A DNA stretch of 25,858 bases. Origin: Treponema sp. (GTDB taxonomy: Bacteria > Spirochaetota > Spirochaetia > Treponematales > Breznakiellaceae). The notes beneath the pieces were generated by a model, which saw only the letters and a program-made list of their open reading frames with translations, was not told the DNA's origin and made no database searches. The DNA lies in assembly GCA_009784995.1 (NCBI GenBank), contig WQXE01000007.1, positions 1-25,858 on the forward strand, read 5' to 3'. Numbering within the stretch: position 1 is the stretch's first letter; every line of letters begins with the position of its first letter. Of this stretch, positions 1 through 6,199 are shown piece by piece. A program made the position numbers and the translations under genes.

Positions 1-2
1 AA

Positions 3-908
3 GCTTTGCGCCTTGCCGATGACGAAGCGAAAAAGTTCACTCAAGAACTTGTAAATTCCACACATGAAATGGTAAAATCTTCGGCTCAGCTTATATCAGA
101 AAATATATTCAGCAATGAATTAATGAATATCCTTGTGGAAAAATCGAACGGTACCATTGTCCAGCACATGACGCGCGTTTATCTTAACGGAATATCGTTT
201 CTTTCCTATTATAACAACCTTGTTTCAACATCCAGCGCCATTCAAAAAATGCGAATCGCGTTCGCGGCTAAGTACCGCAATTTTTATCATAAGCTGCTTC
301 CTCACATGGGTTCCGATGATATAATCCTTGAAAGAATATTTTACGGCGGCATGAGAGCGGTTCCTCCCGATTTATATTTTAAATGGGCTGTCGGATTTTT
401 AATTCACGATATTGGAAAAGCCGGCGCTGTTGAATACCATGAAGGCGAAGAAAAATATAACCGCAACATCGTAATCGATCATGTTAAACAGGGTTATAAA
501 TCGATCATGAATAAAACTAATTATCCGATGGAAGCAAGCCTTATTACGGGATATCACCATGAATATTACGGCGACCCAGCGGGTTACGGATATTTCCGCG
601 CGTATCTTGAACAGTATAAAAAAGCAAACCCAAGCGCGAAACAGGATTACTGCATCACTTATGATTTGGAACCAATTCTTGACTACCGCGCTTTAGCTTA
701 TTTCCCGGCAAAAGTTTTGGAAATAATCGATGTTTATGACAGCGTTACAGACCCGCATCGTATTTACAGAAAAACTATGACACCGGATGAAGCTCTTACA
801 ATGATGAGGGAAGAATTTGTGGAAAAACATCAAAAGATTGACGTAATACTTTTTGATATTTTTTCTATGTATGTAAACGACAAAGAAAAACAAAAAGTCG
901 CCGCTTAG
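3..908 (+). CDS. HD-domain (HD-GYP-like) protein, 3' part only
   Basis: The reading frame is open at the left edge (codon 3-5 is in frame), so the N-terminus lies outside the window and the TTG at 6 is not a supported start. About 300 residues are visible. A metal-binding HD pair occurs in FLIHDIGKAGAVEYHEGEEK, followed by IDHVKQGY and HHEYYGDPAGYGY. This order resembles the HD-GYP phosphodiesterase layout (HD, then HHE and a GYP-like GYG), so cyclic-di-GMP or another phosphohydrolase substrate is plausible. The GYP triplet is not exact, so the substrate is an inference. The part before the HD motif is helical, with no clear membrane segment. The gene ends at TAG 906-908 next to an accessory zone. 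Confidence 0.7.
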   Translation, partial: ALRLADDEAKKFTQELVNSTHEMVKSSAQLISENIFSNELMNILVEKSNGTIVQHMTRVYLNGISFLSYYNNLVSTSSAIQKMRIAFAAKYRNFYHKLLPHMGSDDIILERIFYGGMRAVPPDLYFKWAVGFLIHDIGKAGAVEYHEGEEKYNRNIVIDHVKQGYKSIMNKTNYPMEASLITGYHHEYYGDPAGYGYFRAYLEQYKKANPSAKQDYCITYDLEPILDYRALAYFPAKVLEIIDVYDSVTDPHRIYRKTMTPDEALTMMREEFVEKHQKIDVILFDIFSMYVNDKEKQKVAA

Positions 909-957
909 TAGTTTATAACAATTATAATATTGCGAAAAAAAGCAGAGAAAATTTTCA

Positions 958-980
958 CGCAGAGGCGCAGAGGCGCAAAG
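958..980. repeat. CGCAGAGG tandem repeat, interspersed intergenic element
   Basis: Two exact 8-bp units CGCAGAGG (958-965, 966-973) are followed by CGCAAAG (974-980), just downstream of the HD gene. Related fragments (CGCAAAG or its complement CTTTGCG) occur at 2195-2205, 10146-10172 and 10629-10655, each near a GTACC-type motif. It is non-coding. Degenerate repeats of this flavour are scattered in many bacterial genomes, but I cannot name the family. Confidence 0.6.
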
Positions 981-993
981 AAATTTTATAAGA

Positions 994-1047
994 GTACCTG
1001 GCACCATTTGAATGAGTTTACGCTAATCGTGTGTTAGGTGAAAGTTG
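994..1047. repeat. Left inverted repeat of the XRE/lipoprotein unit
   Basis: This 54-bp segment has two blocks. The first is GTACCTGGCACC (994-1005) and the second is a 24-bp block (1024-1047) starting TAATCGTGTGTTA. Both recur in inverted orientation at 2163-2216 with the same 18-bp distance between blocks. The outer block matches 11/12 and the inner block 21/24, and the three inner differences are all transitions. The repeats bracket the divergent genes at 1108-1467 and 1595-2128. Confidence 0.75.
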
Positions 1048-1107
1048 CAAAAAGTGTATAAAAAAATATTAAGTTATATATCTCATTGAAAATTAAAATA
1101 TAAAAAA

Positions 1108-1467
1108 TCAATACTTGTTTAATATTTCGTTAATTTCATTAAATATTTTGTTGGTTGAGTGGTCTATTTGAGTTTTTATTTGAGTTTTTATTTGTTTTTT
1201 CATAGAATTTGGAAGACGTGGGAATAGATTTTCAGTATCCAAATTTTCGTTATTATTCTTTGGGTTTGTGAAAAAATGATATGGTTCAATTCTAAGAATA
1301 TTAGCAATTTTTTCTATCATTTCCATAGAGGGAAATCTTCTTCCAATTTCTATATCCCCAATATAACTGGTTGCAGTATCACAGTATTCTGCCAGTTTCA
1401 TCTGCGATAAGCCTTCTTTTTTACGAAATTTTTTCAAATTTTGGATATAAATTTGTTTTAAAGTCAT
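1108..1467 (-). CDS. XRE-family HTH regulator with helical tail
   Basis: This is a 119-residue protein. Residues about 7-65 form a classic Cro/C1-type helix-turn-helix (LKKFRKKEGLSQMKLAEYCD, then SYIGDIEIGRR). The C-terminus is a lysine-rich amphipathic helix containing a QIKTQIKTQI repeat, encoded by a 12-bp tandem DNA repeat at 1166-1189; it may serve for oligomerisation. The gene is transcribed away from the lipoprotein gene at 1595. The 127-bp divergent space carries paired inverted repeats over a strong promoter, so it probably controls itself and the lipoprotein. Its own promoter could be TTGACG near 1545 with a weak -10 on the minus strand. A second XRE gene at 8915 has the same length and architecture and is also divergent from a lipoprotein gene. 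The ligand or signal is unknown. Confidence 0.85.
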   Translation of the reverse strand: MTLKQIYIQNLKKFRKKEGLSQMKLAEYCDTATSYIGDIEIGRRFPSMEMIEKIANILRIEPYHFFTNPKNNNENLDTENLFPRLPNSMKKQIKTQIKTQIDHSTNKIFNEINEILNKY

Positions 1468-1503
1468 TTTTATATGCTAATAGACGAAATATCTGCTTAA
1501 CAA

Positions 1504-1557
1504 TCAGCAATATGACGTTAGTATATTATTGACAAATATCGTCAATATGCTGATAAT
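1504..1557 (+). promoter_or_regulatory. Consensus promoter buried in nested inverted repeats (probable XRE operator)
   Basis: TTGACA (1529-1534), a 17-bp spacer and GATAAT (1552-1557) make a near-consensus sigma-70 promoter pointing to the lipoprotein gene at 1595. It is overlapped by TATTGAC (1527-1533) and GTCAATA (1541-1547), a perfect 7-bp inverted repeat with a 7-bp spacer. A larger imperfect pair is TCAGCAATATGACG (1504-1517) and CGTCAATATGCTGA (1540-1553). A repressor bound here would cover the -35, the spacer and part of the -10. The adjacent XRE protein is the natural candidate, which is inference. Confidence 0.65.
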
Positions 1558-1594
1558 ATGTATATTAGGAATATAAGAATAATGGAGGTTTTAT

Positions 1595-2128
1595 ATGAAA
1601 ATCGTACTTAAACTTTTAAGTAACATCACTCTGATTATTATAATCGGCTTTTTCATGATTTCATGTGGTGATAATGCAGGTGAAGGTATTAATAATAACG
1701 ATCTTATTCAAGGTAAACTTACAATTACTAACTTTACTGGTTCTAATGGTCTTACTACTAATAATTTTATAATTGGTGTAGCAGAAAATGGAACTGTTTT
1801 TTTAGAATTTAGAGCAGATACAATCGATAAAGGTGTAGAAGTAAAAGGTAATTCTATAACGCTTGATGTATGGGAGTATGATCCTACTAACTGGTCTGCT
1901 GAACCTAAGCTATTCACAGGAAATGTCACAATGCCTATTGCAAGTTATCCTGAACCTGGTGCAATGGGTTTTGGCGTAAATGGTATTGTATTAATCGATG
2001 CCAATAATAATGATAATATATGGGCAGGTTTTTCGTGGGATTATCTCTTTATTAATAAAACAGCTATTGTCTTCACAAACGGTAATGCAATTATTAATTT
2101 TGGAACACAAATGGAAGTTTGGGATTGA
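1595..2128 (+). CDS. Small putative lipoprotein, unknown function
   Basis: The product has 177 residues. An N-terminal hydrophobic signal (residues 5-23) ends in MISC with Cys24 as the likely lipidated residue, a lipobox of the relaxed spirochaetal kind. The mature part is Thr/Asn/Gly-rich with short alternating hydrophobic stretches, suggesting a beta-rich domain (for example the tail WDYLFINKTAIVFTNGNAII). I recognise no catalytic motif. The ATG is set by GGAGG at 1584-1588. The gene is driven by the strong promoter at 1529-1557, lies divergent to the XRE regulator, and is enclosed by the 994-1047 / 2163-2216 inverted repeats, so it may be cargo of a small mobile unit. Confidence is high that it is coding and low on any role. 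Confidence 0.75.
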   Translation: MKIVLKLLSNITLIIIIGFFMISCGDNAGEGINNNDLIQGKLTITNFTGSNGLTTNNFIIGVAENGTVFLEFRADTIDKGVEVKGNSITLDVWEYDPTNWSAEPKLFTGNVTMPIASYPEPGAMGFGVNGIVLIDANNNDNIWAGFSWDYLFINKTAIVFTNGNAIINFGTQMEVWD

Positions 2129-2162
2129 ATTAATTTAAAATAGAAAAAAATTAACATAAGTT

Positions 2163-2216
2163 CAACCTTCGCTTAACACACGATTAAAACTAAGGAGACG
2201 CAAAGGTACCAGGTAC
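2163..2216. repeat. Right inverted repeat of the XRE/lipoprotein unit
   Basis: This is the partner of 994-1047 in opposite orientation. Its inner block is 2163-2186 (complement begins TAATCGTGTGTTA) and its outer block is GGTACCAGGTAC (2205-2216). The whole bounded unit (994-2216) is about 1.2 kb, has no transposase or recombinase, and shows no obvious target-site duplication at its edges. Confidence 0.75.
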
Positions 2217-2635
2217 AAATCTCATGCAAACAGCATCTCCTAATGAGCGAAACACATCATCAGGCAGGGAACGCAAAAACCCTGACGGCGTCTAACCTCA
2301 ACCGAGCCCGTTTAGAGCGAAGGTTCCCCGCTTGATGGCTGCGATCATGGTAGTTGTGTAAGACAATCCATCGCTCTTAACTTAGAAAATATAATATATT
2401 TTGAAAAATTACTAAACCACAACGTGAGCGATGGACGAGCTACAAAGTATTATTTCCAATTCAGCCATTCTAGCCGGAATGGGGATTTGCGGTACTGCCT
2501 TGAAATTTATTATAATTATAAAAAAACAGTTATTTTTAGAATTAATACAAGCAAATGTTATCAGATATTACTTAAAAATGAACAAAATTGACATTGACAT
2601 TACGTATTATGTATTTTTATTTGTACCGTTATATA
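2217..2635. other. Gene-poor stretch with a GC-richer, hairpin-rich block (possible structured RNA)
   Basis: No convincing gene is visible here. Bases 2221-2364 are clearly richer in GC than the AT-rich flanks and hold several possible stems. They are CTCAT/ATGAG (2221-2225, 2243-2247), TCAGG/CCTGA (2260-2264, 2281-2285), and a longer imperfect hairpin 2290-2364. The long hairpin pairs GTCT/AGAC, CAAC/GTTG, AGCC/GGCT and AGCG/CGCT in nested order. Next come the 10-bp inverted repeat 2367-2435 and CCATTC/GAATGG (2465-2470, 2477-2482). An 81-codon frame from 2431 has no ribosome-binding site and runs into the next gene, so I do not call it. A tandem TTGACATTGACA (2588-2599) may provide the -35 for the gene at 2636. 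Confidence 0.4.
2367..2435. repeat. Perfect 10-bp inverted repeat around an AT-rich core
   Basis: TCCATCGCTC (2367-2376) and GAGCGATGGA (2426-2435) are exact reverse complements separated by 49 bp of AT-rich DNA. The pair could be the stem of an RNA, ends of a tiny element, or a binding site. There is no reverse transcriptase or transposase next to it. Confidence 0.6.
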
Positions 2636-2815
2636 ATGGAGAAAGAAGAAATAACTATATTGAAGCGTATAAGTGAAACATTGGATAAAATGTATGAAAC
2701 AATGCCTAAGCCACAAAGTAAATTAGATAAAATATTTAATTGGGCTTTAACACTTATAGGTATACTTGGAATTTTAGCCATAGTTGATGTAATTCTATCC
2801 TGGATTAGAAGTTAG
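2636..2815 (+). CDS. Tiny membrane protein A1 (helix plus one membrane segment)
   Basis: This 59-residue protein starts MEKEEITILKRISETLDKMY. A charged amphipathic helix comes first, then KPQSK, then one hydrophobic segment (about residues 33-55) ending in WIRS. It is clearly similar to the 61-residue protein at 17034-17219. Shared spacing is I-x-x-TL-[DE]-KM-x3-M-x-KP, then a hydrophobic segment with a GI pair, an Asp and a final WI. I chose ATG 2636 because this is where the similarity begins; upstream in-frame TTG 2588 and ATG 2609 add residues the paralogue lacks. There is no good ribosome-binding site. It is followed 12 bp later by a second tiny membrane gene, the same arrangement as the other copy. 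Function is unknown; holin-like, toxin-like or small regulatory membrane roles are all possible. Confidence 0.6.
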   Translation: MEKEEITILKRISETLDKMYETMPKPQSKLDKIFNWALTLIGILGILAIVDVILSWIRS

Positions 2816-2827
2816 ATAGGAGGTAAT

Positions 2828-2917
2828 ATGTTTTTCCAACTTATTGTAGGTATTGCATTAGTATTAATTAGTATTTGTCTTTATATACTTGGTCGTCATA
2901 TTAGAAAACATTCATAA
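2828..2917 (+). CDS. Very short single-span membrane protein B1
   Basis: This is a 29-codon gene beginning MFFQLIVGIALVLISICLYI, then a basic tail GRHIRKHS. It is almost wholly one membrane helix with a positive C-terminus, so the tail is expected in the cytoplasm. A strong AGGAGGT (2818-2824) lies 3 bp before the ATG, which is the best argument that it is translated. It follows A1 by 12 bp. A 27-codon gene of the same design follows the A1 homologue at 17213-17296. It is too short for homology to be assigned by eye, so the case rests on the ribosome-binding site and the repeated gene order. Confidence 0.55.
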   Translation: MFFQLIVGIALVLISICLYILGRHIRKHS

Positions 2918-2920
2918 AAA

Positions 2921-2931
2921 AGTGCCTGGTA
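2921..2931. repeat. GTACCTGGTACC-type motif, degenerate copy
   Basis: AGTGCCTGGTA follows the stop codon of the tiny gene B1 by 3 bp and precedes the glyA stop. It is one of seven copies or partial copies of the same short motif in the accessory zones (see 994, 2205, 6777, 9277, 10177, 10597). Confidence 0.45.
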
Positions 2932-2951
2932 TTTTTTTTGCTTAATTATTT

Positions 2952-4466
2952 TCAAACCACAAAGTATTTTTTTAACAAATCCAAATCCAATTCGGGATAC
3001 ACGGGGTACTTTTCCATTAAAGTTTTGACACGGGTATGAACTTCTTCTTTTACCGCCGTTTCGATATTGTACTTTGCTTTGCTGTTTTTTGCCGGGTCTT
3101 TTTTATCTTTTGCCTGAGTGGTCGCTTTAATTACTTTTGCCATAAGTTCGCCAAGCTCTGTCATGTCCGCTTCATTCATACCAAGTGTTGTAACGGCGGC
3201 TGTTCCAACTCTAATCCCGGATGTATACCACGGACCGTTGGGGTCATTGGGAAGACTGTTGCGGTTAAGCGTTATGTGACATTCGTGTAACGCGCTTTCA
3301 GCTTGTCTGCCTGTAATGCCTGTTTTGTCAACATTTATTAAAATAAGGTGATTGTCCGTTCCGCCTGTAAGCACATCAAGTCCGTTTTTCATGCAGGAAG
3401 CGGCAAGCGCCTGACAGTTATCTACAACTTTTTTCGCATATTGTTTAAATTCGGCAGAGGCGGCTTCACGGAAAGCGACAGCTTTCGCGGCTATCACATG
3501 AGGTAGTGGACCGCCCATTGTAAGCGGACATCCTTTATCCAACGCTTCCGCGAATTCTTTGGTAGAAAGCACAAGCCCGGCTCGAGGACCTCTTAGTGTT
3601 TTGTGGGTTGTAGTTGTAACAACATGCGCCCAGGGGACTGGATCATATTCGCCTGTAAAAACTTTGCCCGCTACAAGCCCCGCGAAATGCGCCATGTCTA
3701 CCATAAAAACAGCGTTAACTTTGTCGGCGATTTCCCTCATTCGTTTAAAATTGATCTTGCGCGGATACGCCGAATAACCTGCCAGTAAAATAAGAGGTGT
3801 AACCTCTATCGCCTGTTTTTCAATTTCGTCGTAATCAAGCTGCCCAGTTTCTTTTGAAACAGAATAACTGTAAACATCAAACATCCGCCCCGTAAGATTA
3901 AAACGGTAACCGTGGGTAAGGTGTCCTCCTGAATAATAATCAAGCGCTAAAAGCCGGGGATTATTCATAGCGGTTCTTAAAGAATCCCATTGGGATTTAT
4001 CAAGTTTGTAAATATTTGTTTCGTTAAACTTTTCCAATAATAATGGAAGTTCAATTCTGATGCTTAAGATTGCCCAGTAAGCTAAAAGGTTAGCGTCCGC
4101 TCCGCAATGAGCCTGCACATTGGCGTATTCAGCGCCGAAAAGTTCGCGCGCTTCATCGGCGGCGAGAATTTCGATATCATCAACATTTTCATTTCCGGCA
4201 TAAAAACGGTGGTTTGGAACACCTTCGGCGTATTTATCTGTTAAAAGGTTTCCCATCGCGAGCTGCACTGCCATTGAACAGTAGTTTTCGCTGGCAATAA
4301 GTTTTACACGCTTACGTTGATTTTCCAGCTCTTTTACAATAGAGCCGGCGATTTGGGGAGTAACTTTGGAGATTTCGGTTAAAGCGCAAAGGTATGCCAA
4401 AAAGTTTGTATCGATTTTATCGTGCGAAACAGCGGCTAGATACGCCGCGACTGGATTATTGTTCAT
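2952..4466 (-). CDS. glyA: Serine hydroxymethyltransferase
   Basis: This PLP enzyme interconverts serine and glycine with tetrahydrofolate, the main source of one-carbon units, in the cytoplasm. Family motifs are KLIASENYCS (55-64), RFYAGNENVDDIE (87-99), YSGGHLTHG (178-186), VDMAHFAGLVAG (256-267) and VVTTTTHKTLRGPRAG (282-297), with Lys289 as the expected Schiff-base lysine and Asp257 under the pyridine ring. At 504 residues it is about 85 longer than the usual 415-420. The extra length is an N-terminal extension of about 35 residues and an insertion at about 135-170 between the AHCGADANLLAY region and YSGGHLTHG. Both seem lineage features, not damage. It lies 20 bp downstream of rlmE and is probably cotranscribed with it. 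Confidence 0.96.
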   Translation of the reverse strand: MNNNPVAAYLAAVSHDKIDTNFLAYLCALTEISKVTPQIAGSIVKELENQRKRVKLIASENYCSMAVQLAMGNLLTDKYAEGVPNHRFYAGNENVDDIEILAADEARELFGAEYANVQAHCGADANLLAYWAILSIRIELPLLLEKFNETNIYKLDKSQWDSLRTAMNNPRLLALDYYSGGHLTHGYRFNLTGRMFDVYSYSVSKETGQLDYDEIEKQAIEVTPLILLAGYSAYPRKINFKRMREIADKVNAVFMVDMAHFAGLVAGKVFTGEYDPVPWAHVVTTTTHKTLRGPRAGLVLSTKEFAEALDKGCPLTMGGPLPHVIAAKAVAFREAASAEFKQYAKKVVDNCQALAASCMKNGLDVLTGGTDNHLILINVDKTGITGRQAESALHECHITLNRNSLPNDPNGPWYTSGIRVGTAAVTTLGMNEADMTELGELMAKVIKATTQAKDKKDPAKNSKAKYNIETAVKEEVHTRVKTLMEKYPVYPELDLDLLKKYFVV

Positions 4467-4486
4467 GAGGATACTTTAACATATAC

Positions 4487-5146
4487 CTACTTTTTCTCCA
4501 AGCCGATAAAATATGTTTCCATAGAATCACCTCTGCAGGCTTGCGGTTTAAATGTTTTAACAGTTTTAAAAAGCGTCTTTACATGTTTTAAAAGTTCGTC
4601 TATGCCATCACCCTGAAAAACTTTCAATACAAGGTTGCCGCCAGGTACGAGAGCGTTTTCAACATAAGAAATAACGGTTTGCGAAAGTTCAAGTGAACGG
4701 GCGGCATCAACTAAACGGCTGCCTGTTGTGCCCGGAGCTACATCGCTAATAATTACCCCGTACAAACCTTTGGATAAAATTGTGTTACGCACTTCTTCTG
4801 TTGTTACATCGCCTTGAATAAAGAAAAAATTATCACCGTCGAATAAACCTTTATTTTTTGGATCGTTATCAAACTCCCGTGACAAGGGCGAAAGGTCTGC
4901 CGCGGCAAGGAAACCTTTGGCGCTATTACCGCTAGCGAGCTTTCGCAGTACATAAAGACTCCAGCTTCCGGGCGCCGCTCCTATGTCCAGTATTCGTTTA
5001 ACCGCTCCCTTTTCGGGGGTTTTCGCGTGGATATTAAAGATGTTAAACTTTTCATCAATTTCTTTTAATTTATAAACCGAACGGGCGGGATACCCTTCCT
5101 TGCGGGCTTTTAATTGCCAAAAATCAGCTTTCTTGTAATCTGCCAT
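4487..5146 (-). CDS. rlmE: 23S rRNA (uridine-2'-O-)methyltransferase RlmE/FtsJ
   Basis: The family methylates the 2'-O of U2552 in the A-loop of 23S rRNA using S-adenosylmethionine. The length of 219 matches the family. The SAM-binding motif is LDIGAAPGSWS (53-63). The K-D-K-E catalytic set is readable as Lys27 (in RSVYKLKEID), Asp135 (SDVAPG), Lys175 (LVLKVFQG) and Glu210 (SMETYFIG). The gene is first in a minus-strand pair with glyA. Its start lies 20 bp from the start of the divergent polyprenyl synthase gene. The shared ATTATAAT (5154-5161) is self-complementary and gives each strand a -10-like TATAAT only a few bases from its ATG. Confidence 0.95.
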   Translation of the reverse strand: MADYKKADFWQLKARKEGYPARSVYKLKEIDEKFNIFNIHAKTPEKGAVKRILDIGAAPGSWSLYVLRKLASGNSAKGFLAAADLSPLSREFDNDPKNKGLFDGDNFFFIQGDVTTEEVRNTILSKGLYGVIISDVAPGTTGSRLVDAARSLELSQTVISYVENALVPGGNLVLKVFQGDGIDELLKHVKTLFKTVKTFKPQACRGDSMETYFIGLEKK

Positions 5147-5161
5147 TTAATAGATTATAAT
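5133..5161 (+). promoter_or_regulatory. Candidate promoter for a leaderless polyprenyl synthase mRNA
   Basis: TTGTAA (5133-5138), a 17-bp spacer and a perfect TATAAT (5156-5161) point to the gene at 5167. The expected start of transcription is at about the ATG itself, and there is no Shine-Dalgarno sequence. The promoter lies partly inside the rlmE coding region. The -10 sits in the palindrome ATTATAAT, so the opposite strand also reads TATAAT 7 bp before the rlmE ATG. Confidence 0.45.
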
Positions 5162-5166
5162 GGCTT

Positions 5167-6192
5167 ATGAATCAAGAGTATACAGAACAGTTAAAAAAAA
5201 TCGAAACGCAGTTGGATCACTGGCTCCCAAATAATCCTGAAGCTGTATGGGCAGGAGAAGTTTTTGACGACATCGGGGAAGATATTCTTTCGATAAAAGA
5301 AAATGAACAGCAGTCTTTAAATTCACTTCTTACACCTGTAAAAGAATTAATTTACCGAGGCGGTAAAAGATGGCGTCCTCTTTTGATGACGCTGGTTTGC
5401 GAAGCGCTCGGCGGCGGCGATGCGTCGGTTCCTCTTTCGCCTCTTATAGAATTTCCGCATAACGCTAGTTTAATTCATGATGATATCGAAGATGATTCCG
5501 AAGAAAGGCGAGGCAAACCCGCTATTCACATGCTCTATGGCGTTGATACGGCAATTAATTCAGCTTCATTTCTTTACTTCCTTGCGACAAACTGCATTGA
5601 AACCTGCGGTTTAGAAAATAAAGATTATATTTACAAACTTTGGGCAAATTGTCTGCGGCGGCTTCACATGGGGCAGGCGATGGACATAAATTGGCACCGC
5701 AATATTTCTACTGTTCCAAATGTCGAAGATTATTATTTAATGTGCAAGTTAAAAACTGGAAGTCTTGCGCGGCTTGCAGTTGAGTTAGGCGCGCACGCGG
5801 CAGGCACTCCGCAGGAAAAAGTACAGCTTTTAAGAAAAGCGGCGGACACAATGGGAGTTGGTTTTCAAGTTTTGGATGATGTAAAAAATCTGACAACCGG
5901 AAGCCCTGGTAAAAAACGGGGAGACGATGTTGTCGAAGGAAAAAAAGGGCTCCCTATCCTTTTATATTTGCAAAAATACCCTGAAAAACGGGATATAGTT
6001 TTTTATTATTTTCACGCGGCAAAAGAAGAAGGAGCGAGAGCCCCGGAAGTGGAAATATTAATTGATTTATTAACAGCTTCAGGTGTTTTCAGCGAAGCGG
6101 AAGAAAAAGGAATAACTTTATTAAATGAAGCAAAAGAAATTTTTGGCTCTCAGCAAATACATCTTGATAATTTCTTTAAACTTATTTCTTAG
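5167..6192 (+). CDS. Trans-polyprenyl diphosphate synthase
   Basis: This enzyme condenses isopentenyl diphosphate onto an allylic primer to make linear prenyl diphosphates. It has 341 residues. GGKRWRP (65-71) is the substrate-binding entry motif. The first Asp-rich motif is DDIEDD (105-110) followed by RR. The second is DDVKN (237-241), not the textbook DDxxD, and GKKRGDDVVEGKKGLPILL follows it. The residues 4 and 5 positions before the first motif are small (Ser, Ala), which in this family usually permits long products, so a quinone side-chain or undecaprenyl-like role is possible but unproven. The start codon has no ribosome-binding site and sits just after a TATAAT. The DUF151 gene follows 7 bp after the stop. 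Confidence 0.9.
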   Translation: MNQEYTEQLKKIETQLDHWLPNNPEAVWAGEVFDDIGEDILSIKENEQQSLNSLLTPVKELIYRGGKRWRPLLMTLVCEALGGGDASVPLSPLIEFPHNASLIHDDIEDDSEERRGKPAIHMLYGVDTAINSASFLYFLATNCIETCGLENKDYIYKLWANCLRRLHMGQAMDINWHRNISTVPNVEDYYLMCKLKTGSLARLAVELGAHAAGTPQEKVQLLRKAADTMGVGFQVLDDVKNLTTGSPGKKRGDDVVEGKKGLPILLYLQKYPEKRDIVFYYFHAAKEEGARAPEVEILIDLLTASGVFSEAEEKGITLLNEAKEIFGSQQIHLDNFFKLIS

Positions 6193-6199
6193 GTGATAT

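Noticed and set aside
693..1007. Minus-strand 104-codon frame
   Set aside because: It runs antisense to the HD-domain gene and through a repeat; Cys/Phe-rich shadow.
2290..2364. Integron attC-like site (GTCTAAC at the left end, hairpin layout)
   Set aside because: The right end lacks a GTTRRRY core, no second similar site is present in direct orientation, and there is no integrase in the window. The GTTAGGT at 1032 and GCTTAAC at 2171 belong to an inverted, not direct, repeat pair.
2367..2435. Retron-like RNA framed by inverted repeats
   Set aside because: No reverse transcriptase gene is anywhere near.
2431..2676. 81-codon open frame starting MDELQSIISNSAILAGMGIC
   Set aside because: No ribosome-binding site, start inside an inverted repeat, second half of poor composition, and it overlaps the better-supported gene at 2636 in another frame. 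A decayed gene fragment is possible.
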